Origin: Microbotryomycetes sp. JL201 | Taxonomy: Eukaryota; Basidiomycota; Microbotryomycetes | Direction: 5' to 3' | Assembly (NCBI GenBank): GCA_033819885.1 | Contig: JAQYUZ010000080.1 | Coordinates: 1 to 25,458 of the forward strand | Length of the DNA stretch: 25,458 nt | Shown: piece by piece, positions 1-10,192 of the stretch | Layout: each line of letters opens with the position of its first letter | How positions within the stretch are numbered: position 1 is the stretch's first letter | Program-made: the position numbers and the translations under genes | The notes under the pieces: generated by a model | What the model was told of the DNA's origin: nothing | The model's input: the letters and a program-made list of their open reading frames with translations, nothing else | Database searches by the model: none

Positions 1-707
1 AGCAGCGGGTACTTGACAATGTGTGACTTCAGACAGGGCTGGCTGAAATCGGCCAGAGCGAGTGGCGTGCCGGAATCTGTAGGAGCAGACAACGCCCGGA
101 ACCAGTCCATGGGTACACGAGTGGCCGCGTCATTTCCAAGCGCTGATGTAAGAGCAGCAAAGTGAGCGCCAGGCGATATATCCAGCCCTTCGGGTGTCCG
201 AAAGGCAACGTAAGAATGCCATGCATCAATATATGCCTGCCAACGTCCCGGCAAGCCGCCATAGACGTAGATTGAGGCGTCGTCAATACCAAGAGGAGCG
301 CTGCGCCGAAATAGTACAAAAGGGAACGTCCAACACGCTTCGCGCATACGTTGAAAGCGATATTCGCGTGCCAATGCGTGACTGCGAACCTGCAGAGCCA
401 AGCGGGACCACCAGTGGCAGAGCAGGGCAACGTAGGCAGGACCCTCGGAGTTTGGAGCCAGGGCTGGCGACGGCGACAGAACATTGTAGACCCACTGTGC
501 CCGGGCGCCTCGAAGACGAAGAGTCAGATTGTGTAGGCCGAAGCCTCCCAAGGCAGTTGGCGTGCACAGGCGAGGGTATCCCACAGGAAGGCGACTGTGG
601 TGCCCACGGAGTTTCTCGAATGCTCGCCGGTTGATCTCGTTAAGAATGTGTGGTGCCGGCGAGTTCCTTCCAAAATAGGATATATGATTTGTAATTTGCT
701 GAGCACT
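1..707 (-). mobile_element. LINE (non-LTR retrotransposon) fragment, end of reverse-transcriptase ORF
   Basis: One minus-strand frame is open for about 235 codons from a stop at 708-710 to the window edge. It has no start codon, so the 5' part is missing. Near its beginning it reads PAPHILNEINRRAFEKLRG, then PTALGGFGLHNL and RARAQWVYNVLSP. This is the layout of the region after the palm of LINE reverse transcriptases: a call to 'P..GGFGL', then an 'A..A+W' helix. No catalytic FADD box is present, because that part would lie upstream, where an intact tRNA gene now sits. The rest (for example WWSRLALQVRSHALAREYRF and IYVYGGLPGRWQAYIDAW) is Trp/Arg-rich and unassigned. The 3' end lies outside the window. 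I read it as a 5'-truncated LINE copy whose visible reading frame is unbroken, hence perhaps fairly young. A host gene exon is the less likely alternative. Confidence 0.68.
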
Positions 708-714
708 TCAACAA

Positions 715-788
715 GGTTTAGTGGTGTAGTTGGTTATCACGCACCCTTCACACGGGTGAGGTCCTGGGTTCGAATCCCTGCTGAATCA
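715..788 (+). tRNA. tRNA-Val (anticodon CAC)
   Basis: The cloverleaf folds with a 7-bp acceptor stem (715-721 with 781-787, allowing two G-U pairs). The D arm is 724-740, the anticodon stem is CACCC/GGGTG (742-746, 754-758), and the loop TTCACAC places CAC at 34-36, so it decodes GUG valine. The T arm is 764-780 with a canonical B box (GGTTCGAATCC, 768-778). Base 788 is the A discriminator. One flaw is visible: the second pair of the T stem is T765-T779, a mismatch. There is no intron. The gene lies directly beside the truncated end of the LINE fragment. Confidence 0.93.
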
Positions 789-793
789 TTTTT
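789..793 (+). terminator. RNA polymerase III terminator of tRNA-Val
   Basis: A run of five T begins immediately after the discriminator base. Longer T runs follow about 20 bases downstream and could act as backups. Confidence 0.75.
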
Positions 794-1047
794 GGTGCGC
801 CGTCAACTTTTTCTTTTTATTTTTTTTCCGTGACAACCCACGACGATTGCATTCGCGCATGTCATCAGCACATCGGAGTCGTTGAACCCTCATTGTGTCG
901 CTTACTCCGTGTTCACCAATCTCAGGCAGTACGGGTGAACCCGGAAATGACGTATTTGGCACGCAACCTTATCATGCATGTTTTCTTTCCAGACTCATAC
1001 GCGAGTAGCTGTGTTGCAGTGAACGAATCTTCTCTCGCGATGCGGCC

Positions 1048-1114
1048 ACGCGTTTCATATGGAAGTAGACGCGTATTGCTTGGAACGCGACGCGTCGAAA
1101 GCGCTTTCGACGCG
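1048..1114. promoter_or_regulatory. Cluster of MluI cell-cycle boxes with a 24-bp palindrome
   Basis: Three ACGCGT hexamers lie within 48 bp (1048-1053, 1069-1074, 1090-1095), about 135-180 bp before the RNR1 ATG. The last overlaps a perfect 24-bp palindrome at 1091-1114, whose centre is AAAGCGCTTT and whose ends are CGCG. In yeasts MBF (Mbp1/Swi6 or Res/Cdc10) binds ACGCGT and drives S-phase genes, RNR1 being a classic target. That the same factor works here is inference. Single ACGCGT copies occur elsewhere in the window at about the chance rate; the clustering is what is notable. Confidence 0.6.
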
Positions 1115-1229
1115 CGTCGCGTCAGGGCGCGTGCTTGTCCATCTCCGGCTTTCTCCTTCTTCCAATCTAGGTCGACCCCTCCAGGCCACCCGTCTACGTC
1201 TTGCTCTCCCAGCTTCCGTCTTCAGAAGC

Positions 1230-4200
1230 ATGGCATATGTCTACAAGGTGCGTCCGTTGTCTCGCCGGGGAGACTACGCGCTGACAAATCTCCGTGTTTC
1301 TGCAATTGCTAGCGTGGTGAGTGCGCGCGCGCTCGCATCAATGTCACAGTGAATTTAGTTGATCAACTGATTATGTCGCGACAGACGGCCGGCGCGAGCT
1401 TGTCGCGTTCGACAAGATGTGAGTCTTTGCCCGGCGGTTGCTCGTCGCGTCAAGCCAACGCTCTCGTCGCGCAGCACGGCTCGTATCAACAAGTTATGCT
1501 ACGGTTTGGATGTGAATCATCTGGAACCGATCGAGGTACGTACAGTGGCTGTGATATACTGCGCAGGACAGCTGAGCGTCCCGTTCGCATCCCTTCGCCT
1601 CGCTTCAGATCACCAAGCGCGTTATTGCCGGCGTCTATCAAGGTGTGACCACTGTCGAGCTCGACAATCTTGCTGCCGAGACAGCGGCAGCCATGACTAC
1701 GCGCCATCCAGTAAGCCGTCGCGAACCCATTTCCTCGAACTTGGCTCAAACATCGCTCACCCACAGGACTACGCCATCTTGGCCGCCCGCATTGCCATCA
1801 GCAATCTCCACAAGGAGACGCGCAAGACTTTTTCACATGTAATTGATGATCTATACACCTACGGTAAGCCATCTGCTGATGCGCGAATCACCGAGATACC
1901 TGGAGCTCACGCGACCCATGCCAGTCAACCCCAAGAATGGTCGACCTTCGAGCATGATCTCAAAGGATACTTATGAGGTCATCATGGCGAACGCAGACCG
2001 CCTGAACAGCAGCGTCATTTACGATCGCGACTTCGGCTACGTAAGTCTCTCGGCCTGTGCAGATGCGCACCAAATGAATTCGGATTCCTGCGCCAGAATT
2101 ACTTCGGTTTCAAGACATTGGAGCGCTCTTACCTGCTTCGAATAAACGGCAAGGTTGCTGAACGCCCTCAGCACATGCTTATGCGCGTGGCTGTCGGCAT
2201 TCACGGATCCGACATCGACCGCGTGATCGAGTCGTACAATTACATGTCAGAGCGCTACTTTACTCATGCGTCGCCAACTCTTTTCAATGCCGGTACGCCT
2301 CATCCTCAGCTCTCATCATGCTTCCTCGTGACCATGAAGGAGGACTCGATCGAGGGCATTTACGACACACTCAAGACCTGCGCGCTCATCTCCAAGACTG
2401 CTGGAGGCATTGGCTTGAGCATCCACAACATTCGCGCAACTGGCTCGTACATTGCGGGTACGAATGGCTACTCGAACGGTATCATTCCAATGCTTCGCGT
2501 CTACAACAATACGGCGCGATACGTCGACCAAGGAGGCAACAAGCGGCCCGGTGCATTTGCGATCTACCTCGAGCCATGGCATGCCGACATTTTCGACTTC
2601 TTGGACCTGCGCAAAAACCATGGCAAGGAAGAAGTTCGAGCGCGCGATTTGTTCTTCGCGCTGTGGATCCCCGATCTCTTCATGGAGCGAGTAGAGGAAG
2701 CCGGGGACTGGCCATTGTTCTGTCCGGCGGAGGCTCCTGGTCTCCACGAGGTTTACGGCGACGATTTCAAAGAACTTTTCACCAAGTACGAGAAGGAGGG
2801 CCGCGCCAAGAAGACGATTCCCGCTCAGAAACTCTGGTACGCGATCTTGGAGGCTCAAGTTGAGACCGGTAACCCTTTCATGCTCTACAAGGACGCTGCC
2901 AATAGTACGTTGAGGCCCATTCACACGAGAATTGCTTGAGCCTGATCATTCTGCGCATCTGCAGCGAAATCCAACCAAAAGAATCTGGGAACAATCAAAT
3001 CGTCAAACCTTTGCACCGAAATTATAGAGTATTCGGCCCCAGATGAGTGGTGAGTGCTGACCGTGCTTCGCATTTGCAACACAATCCTGACCGCGAGGCT
3101 GGTTAGTGCCGTGTGCAACTTGGCGTCCATTGCGCTGCCCACGTTTATCAAAAATGGAGCTTATGATTTCAAAAAACTTCACGAAGTTGTCAAGGTACGT
3201 GGTGAGATGTCCTGAATTCGGCCGTTTGGAATGCCTGACTGGTCCCGCAGGTTGTTGCCTTCAATCTGAATCGCATCATCGACGTGAACTTCTACCCTGT
3301 TCAAGAAGCCAAGAACTCGAACATGCGCCACCGACCAATCGGTATCGGCGTTCAAGGTTTGGCGGATGTCTTCATGGCTATGCGACTCCCCTTCGATTCG
3401 CCTGATGCCCGCCGTCTCAACTTGCAAATATTCGAGACAATCTATCATGCCGCAATCGAATCATCGTGTGACATTGCTCGAGACTACGCCGCTGCTCATC
3501 CTGGAGAGGATGGCTGGTACCCGTCTTACAAGGCAAACGGAGGCTGTCCCGCAAGCCAAGGCCTGCTGCAGTACGACCTCTGGAATGTCACGCCTACCGA
3601 TCTTTGGGACTGGACAGAGCTCAAGCGCAAGGTCGCAGCTCATGGCTTACGCAACTCCCTCGTCTGCGCGCCAATGCCCACCGCATCCACGAGTCAAATT
3701 CTCGGTTTCAACGAGTGCTTTGAGCCCTACACATCGTGCGTTTCATGTGTGGTGCCTGGAGCGATAAGCTGACGCCCAAACCTTCCTGCAGAAATATTTA
3801 TTCTCGTCGCGTGCTCGCCGGAGAGTTCCAGATCGTCAACCCATGGCTGCTGCGTGACCTCGTCGATCGCGGACTTTGGAATGACAACATGAAGAACACA
3901 ATTATCGCCCATAACGGCTCAATTCAGAGCAGTCAGTCGATGGCCGAAACGAGCCTCAGAAGTCGGCAATCTAACGCTCCTGCCCCGACTTATAGTCCCC
4001 GGCATGCCAGCCGACTTGAAAGCGATCTACAAAACTGTATGGGAAATCTCGCAAAAGACCATTTTGGACCTTGCTGCGGACCGAGTGCGTAATTGTTGAG
4101 TTCGCGCCCTACATTTTCACTGCTGACCGCTTCTGTGTCTATCAGGGCGCATTCATTGACCAGAGTCAATCGCTCAACATTCACCTGTCGAGCCCCACAA

Positions 4201-4859
4201 TGGCTCAGCTGACTTCAATGCATTTCTACGGCTGGAAGAAGGGTTTGAAGACCGGAATGGTCAGTTCACGGACAGCTCATTGATGCGTGTTCACTGAGAC
4301 CTTATGCCCCATACAGTACTATCTCCGGACCAGGGCCGCCGTCGGCGCCATCAAGTTCACCGTAGACCAAGCGACGCTTGGTGAGTTGTCCTTGGCGGTC
4401 ACGGGATCGCGGAGCTGATGCGCATTTCGCCTCAGATCAAGCTAAGGCTGCAAACAAGAAGCCCACTCAGAGCACTTCAAGCCGGCCGGTGGTCTCGGCT
4501 CCGAGCCCGATCAGAGACATTACGAACGGTGTCGCCAAGGCCTCACTCAGCAACGCGAACCCACTCTCGAAGCGGTTCGATGCCTCATCGAACTCACCTT
4601 CCCCAGCGCAGTCGCCGGCCCCGTCTACGCCCATTCTTCCAACCGCACCGAACGCTGCTTCCGCCAGCAAGTCTGCAGCTGATGACGAGGGAGTCTCGTT
4701 TGAGGAAGCAGTCCGCCGCCGCGAAGAGCGCGAGCTCGAGCAAGCAAAGCTGATGTGCTCACTCGAGAATAAGGAAGCCGTGAGTGCGATGTGGTAAAAC
4801 CCGTCATGCTCTCATTGAAATTTCGCCCTACCTGACAGTGCTTGATGTGCTCCGGATGA
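1230..4859 (+). CDS. RNR1: Ribonucleoside-diphosphate reductase large subunit
   Basis: Class Ia ribonucleotide reductase large (R1) subunit, which reduces NDPs to dNDPs in the cytosol together with the R2 radical subunit. Exons: 1230-1247, 1313-1316, 1385-1418, 1475-1535, 1609-1710, 1767-1863, 1925-2040, 2097-2904, 2965-3049, 3107-3194, 3251-3735, 3792-3931, 3996-4084, 4146-4259, 4317-4380, 4436-4779, 4839-4859. They sum to 2670 nt and encode 889 residues with no frame break. The N-terminal ATP cone begins MAYVYKRDGRRE. Active-site residues are present: Cys219 (HPQLSSCFL), Asn428/Cys430/Glu432 ([11 protein letters not shown]) and Cys445 ([10 protein letters not shown]). The C-terminal shuttle pair ends the protein as CLMCSG and sits on its own 21-nt last exon. 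Exon 2 is only 4 nt. Residue 442 is an extra Cys three residues before Cys445, encoded across an intron. About 100 residues before the C-terminus form a Ser/Pro/Ala-rich linker. MCB boxes upstream suggest S-phase control. Confidence 0.97.
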
Positions 4860-5126
4860 ATGTTACTTGAGATCTGCTGACGACCGTGAATCTGCTAGTT
4901 GTATATCCCGCTTGCTCTTATGCATCCATCAGTTCTGTAACCTGCCTTGGTTTTCCATTTGTCCATGTACATAGCAAGGGGTCGGAATGAGCGTAGATAA
5001 AGCAAACTTGTGCCATGCACATGTGACTGACGATCAGATTGCTATGTTCAAGAAGTCGATACACTTGGCCACGACGCGTCGCTTGACTTCGTACGATACC
5101 GCGGCTTGCCCGAGCTGCTGCAATCA

Positions 5127-6022
5127 ATGGCTCTCACGCAATTGTCGCTTGCAGGTCTACTGCCTAATGAGCTGCACGCCAACGTTGTGCGGCTGCTGTG
5201 CGAAACCAGCCATCAAGCGCGAGCGTTCACGTCATGCGAGGCGATGTACAGCACGTCAGGTGCGTTTCGGCGGGCCGTACACCTGGCGCATGACCAGCAA
5301 TCTAGGCCAGTGGCTGACGGGCTTTCTGTGCAGCCTCGCCGGAGAACACAGTAGACGGCGAATCAACTGTGCGAGTTCAAGCTCTGCAGTTCAGAGGAAC
5401 AAGAGCGACTAATTGGTTCGCGCTCTGCTATACTGGATTGTGATCATATTGACTCAAACACATTGACAGGACAATCAGAGTGCCGCGGTCAGCGGAGTCC
5501 TCCAGGCTGTCTCCTTTATTCATCGAGCGTGGGCTTACAGAGTGTCAAACAAGTTTAGGATGTCATCCAGCACAGGTTTGTAGCGCGTTTGGGTACAGGT
5601 GAGACTTGCATCAGCGCATTGACCAGGTAGACCGCCGCAAGCTTAATTGGGCATCATGCAGCAAGCTCCGATACCAGATTTTCAAGAAAGGCGTGCGCTT
5701 TGATAAGAACCTGACTACTGTAGATGTTTATCAGCTGTTCGAGGTTCGTGGCAATGCGGTTGCTGCATTGTCGGAGTTGAACACTGATCGCTTTGTCGCT
5801 TTACAGACAGAGGACTCTGCCACACCACTCGATTCACAGCGATGGGTCGTGCAAGTTTCTTCTTCTTTCGCAAACCATCCGACTCGAGCGCAGCCGAGCT
5901 CGCCCGCTGCGAATCAGGCGGCCGTTGCCGTCCAAGAGCTAAGACATGCGGCAGCAACAGCTGTACAAGAGGCGGCCGCTGGACTCAAGGCATACGTCGA
6001 TCTGCAAAGGATTGAGACATGA
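5127..6022 (+). CDS. MED18: Mediator of RNA polymerase II transcription subunit 18
   Basis: Head-module Mediator subunit (yeast Srb5), which pairs with MED20. Proposed exons: 5127-5259, 5334-5439, 5506-5575, 5627-5743, 5807-6022; 642 nt, 213 residues, close to human MED18 (208). The start MALTQLSLAGLLPNEL fits the family opening, a beta strand followed by a helix. Later parts read RVQALQFRGTRATNWFALCY, then LRYQIFKKGVRF and VDVYQLFE, then QRWVVQVSS and a C-terminal helix ending LKAYVDLQRIET, matching the MED18 beta-barrel layout. Two junctions are less sure: 5440-5505 was chosen over 30- or 39-nt options because it gives a normal intron length and the right spacing, and the 5576-5626 acceptor could be 5614. 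The 63-nt intron 5744-5806 has no stop and is a multiple of three. The gene converges on VPS71, with 127 bp between stops. Confidence 0.72.
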
Positions 6023-6149
6023 TTCTCACTGAGCACTGAAGGGCTCTGGGCGCATCGAGGACAGCGAGGACAAATGTATAGAACAACAACATGCAATCAA
6101 GCAGACCTCTTTGTGCACATCCGAGACACTTCAGCGAATTTGCCTTCCC

Positions 6150-6814
6150 TCAACGCTTCTCGCAGCGATTGTCCTCGTGAATCGCTTTGCATCCTAGGTC
6201 GCAGAACCTCATTCCACATTTGCCGCAAACGTATTTGCCTCTGTAACCACAGACCGAGCACAGCTGCAGTGGAGGAAAAACCGAAGGGCGCGCTGCTGCA
6301 GTCGCATAAGTGTATGTCGACTTAGGAAACTGATCGCCATCCTGCAGTCCGTCGTGTTGCAGTGTCAGGGACAGACGACCACGGCAGTGTCAGTACACCA
6401 CTATGTACCAACTCTCACATTTTCTTCCATCAAGGTTGTCAGGCTCTTGCGGTACAGCAGCAAGGACCGGACGGCCATTGTCTTTTTGCGTTTGCGCCCT
6501 GCAATACGGCAGCCCCGTTGTTGAGTGGTATAGCAGACACGTGAATAAGGAGCTGGCGCACCCTGGGGGTCTTCACTGCTGTAACTTGTGGATCCTCGCC
6601 CGCCCGCTTCGTCCGTGTCATCGTCGGTCGGCTGTCGGAACAGTTTTGTGCTCGTGCCTTGCTCAGAGTAGTTGGTCTTTTCTAGCTCTGCCAAGTGCCG
6701 CTTGACACGACGTGATACAAAGTCGTGGTCGGCGAGCGCCGTCGCGGCAGCGCGTGTCGCTGCAACGGCGTGTACGCAAAAGTCAGCCTTTGCCGTTGCT
6801 CTTGCACTGCCCAT
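6150..6814 (-). CDS. VPS71: HIT-type zinc finger protein, SWR1 complex subunit Vps71/ZNHIT1
   Basis: Subunit of the SWR1 chromatin remodeller that deposits H2A.Z. Exons on the minus strand: 6814-6562, 6498-6419, 6341-6150; 525 nt, 174 residues (human ZNHIT1 154). The order matches the family. A basic N-terminal helix contains RRVKRHLAELEKTNYSE. An acidic stretch follows, then KRKKTMAVRSLLLYRKSLTT, and a C-terminal zf-HIT domain: LCSVCGYRGKYVCGKCGM continuing to FCDLGCKAIHEDNRC, with the C-x2-C, C-x2-C, C-x3-C, H-x4-C pattern. Intron 6499-6561 is 63 nt with no in-frame stop, so retention would add 21 residues; removing it gives the better family match. Intron 6342-6418 has a TACTGAC-type branch site. 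The N-terminus before about residue 25 is not conserved, so the start at 6814 is probable rather than certain. Confidence 0.85.
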
Positions 6815-6957
6815 CAGCCAAAGTTACGCAGTTTACGCTCTTTGCGAAGCGCGGGCATCGGAAGTGGCAGACAACGGTGGGCATCTACAGCGTGTGCCAA
6901 GCGTAATTTGCTGCACACATCTACGGCACGAAGTTCACAACATCGAGTATTATTACT

Positions 6958-8438
6958 TTAATGCGTCTTCTTGACGGCTCTTCGCAGTAAGCGCCGCCGC
7001 CTACTTTGAGCATGCGTGCCCGACGGTCCCAGCGCTGCAGCGCCTGCAGTGCCATCGAGGTAGACGTACATGTAGCCAACTGGAAGCGTAGCGTCAGCGA
7101 GACATAATTTCAGCTAAATTGCGGTCGAGACGGTTCTCCCAGAATGAAAAAGACCTACATGAATCGACTTTACCGCCAGCATAGGCCGTGTCGACTTCCC
7201 AGTCGCCGGTCGACAGCCACTCGAATCCGGACGGGGTCTCTCCCCCAATCACGACCTCTGGAAGCCATTGCTGGTCGAGCCGAGACTCCACCTCGATTCT
7301 CTCGACTTCGACGATCTCACCGTCCAGGTCCGAATCCTCAAGCGAATCGTCTTCCGCTAGCCTGGCTGCCCCTTTCCAGCTCTGCTCAAGGAACGGTTTG
7401 ACAACCGACAGAGATTCGACCATGAAAGCTTGAGCGACAGGGTGACCAGCGAGAAAGACGGCTTCGCCACCGACAAGCATCACGAGGCGCCAGGGGACGT
7501 AGGGCGCAGCGAGCACGAGAGCGAGAGCAGAAACCATGGACAACTGCAGCAGGACGAGACTGACTCGCTCATCGCGCCAGGTGAGGTAAGGCACAAATAG
7601 CCGCAAGAAATCGGTCAGGTCGGAGACGCGGCCCATCATGATTTGAATGTTTTGCTGTGCCGACGACAAAGGGCGAGGTCAGCAAATGGTATGGCGAGAC
7701 TGTGATAAGCCAGCCCACCATGTTCGCAAGATAGCTGACGGAGGTGGGTCAGCCGGTCACCGGTTCTCACGAGATGAATCTGGACGTACTCGACAGAGTC
7801 CTCGGCCGGAGGTGCACTGGACAAGGCAACGCCTTCCCTTGCGTCTTTACCCGTGGAGGAAGGCTGATGACGAGCAGCATGCGTGCTGAGCAAGGTTGCA
7901 GCGAGCGCAAGGCCAGGAACGGCCAAGATCAAATTCGGATTGTAGCCTGCGCAGGTAGGGAAGGCGAGTCAGATGGGCCGGGTCTGGAAGAAGAGGCCCG
8001 ACTCGCAGATAAGCGCCCAAGCACACGCGAAGAATAACGTTTTGGACGGATCTTGCCACAGCAGCACGGCTTCTATGGCGTCTTGGGCGACAAAGACCGG
8101 GCCCGATTTTTGCACAAATCTGATCAATGGTGACGTCAACTTCTGTCGGCCTTTATGCGATCCAAACGAGCCAAACTGACTTGCGAAAGTTGACGGATGT
8201 CTGCTGCAGTGATAAACGCTCCTTGTCGCCTGCACGCGATCCGCACTCGCACCCGGTCAGTCTTCGTGTGTATGCTCGACAGCGTTGGTTGTCATTTACC
8301 TGGACCTGCACCAATTGCAGCGCTCTTGACCAAGCTTGCCATGATGAGCTCGTCGACAGCGGGCACGAGGCCGGCGAGGCGGGACGCCGGCATTGCAGGC
8401 GCTGCACCCGAGCTCACGCCGGTATTGACAGCGGTCAT
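6958..8438 (-). CDS. Peroxin of the Pex24/Pex28-32 family (peroxisomal membrane protein)
   Basis: Integral peroxisomal membrane protein of the fungal Pex24p family, which controls peroxisome size, number and contact with other membranes. Exons (minus): 8438-8300, 8229-8181, 8119-8007, 7946-7771, 7654-7174, 7079-6958; 1080 nt, 359 residues. Family hallmarks are FVAQDAIEAVLLWQDPSKTL followed by a hydrophobic span (about residues 84-115) with CYNPNLILAVPGLALA. Next come QNIQIMMGRVSDLTDFL and a second paired hydrophobic region of about 50 residues starting LVLLQLSMVSALALVLAAPY. A C-terminal WEVDTAYAG..GYMYVYLDG resembles the end of a DysF-type domain. The tail is basic (RRRRLLRRAVKKTH). Intron 7947-8006 uses a GC donor (GCGAGT); no GT donor keeps the frame. 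Intron 7655-7770 is long (116 nt) with alternative acceptors. The exact orthologue (Pex24, 28, 30 or 32) is unclear. Confidence 0.78.
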
Positions 8439-8608
8439 GACGCGTGTCAAGCGCCACCAGAAGCAAAGCCACGCGTGGCCGCTGCAGTAGTGTCAAGCGC
8501 AAGATATATTCGATCGCGACAAGCCGAATTGCGCTGCGGCACGTGACGTGAGATTGGTATCATCGTAATCCTTGCCAGACCGGCGACGCTAGTAGAGCAA
8601 GCTATTTA

Positions 8609-9955
<1,347 letters not shown>

Positions 9956-10192
9956 CGTCGCTCACACCCTCAGGGACTGCTGGTAGGTGGAGGCGCGGGG
10001 GGCGTTCTCGCAGCTGCAGAAGGTTCGAATCGCCGGCGAGTGCATGTCGCCTTCCCCTCTCGCTAGGCACCGCAAGAGAAATGTAGACGAATTCTTCAGC
10101 CATATTATACTTCGTCCAGGATGCATTGGGTCGTTCTATTTGTTACAACAATCTCTTGAAGAATGCCGAAGCCCGAAAGAAGAAATAAAAGT

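Larger units (their letters stand above)
789..1229. promoter_or_regulatory. Intergenic region and RNR1 promoter
   Basis: There is no convincing gene between the tRNA and RNR1. The first part holds T-rich tRNA 3' flank. The second half is GC-rich and carries a cluster of ACGCGT boxes (listed separately). A pyrimidine-rich stretch follows at about 1140-1220, just before the start codon, as is common upstream of fungal transcription starts. Confidence 0.55.

Noticed and set aside
1-484. Minus-strand ORF of 151 codons (29-484), with a thought of a GPCR or GPI mannosyltransferase
   Set aside because: The neighbouring minus frame runs open for 235 codons and carries LINE reverse-transcriptase motifs; the 151-codon frame does not.
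2316-2924. Minus-strand ORF of 202 codons opposite RNR1
   Set aside because: It lies wholly antisense to the most conserved RNR1 exon. Its composition follows from the codon bias of the sense gene and no motif is visible.
5440-5469. A 30-nt intron in MED18
   Set aside because: It is far shorter than every other intron here. The acceptor at 5505 gives a 66-nt intron, keeps the frame and fits the spacing of the family.
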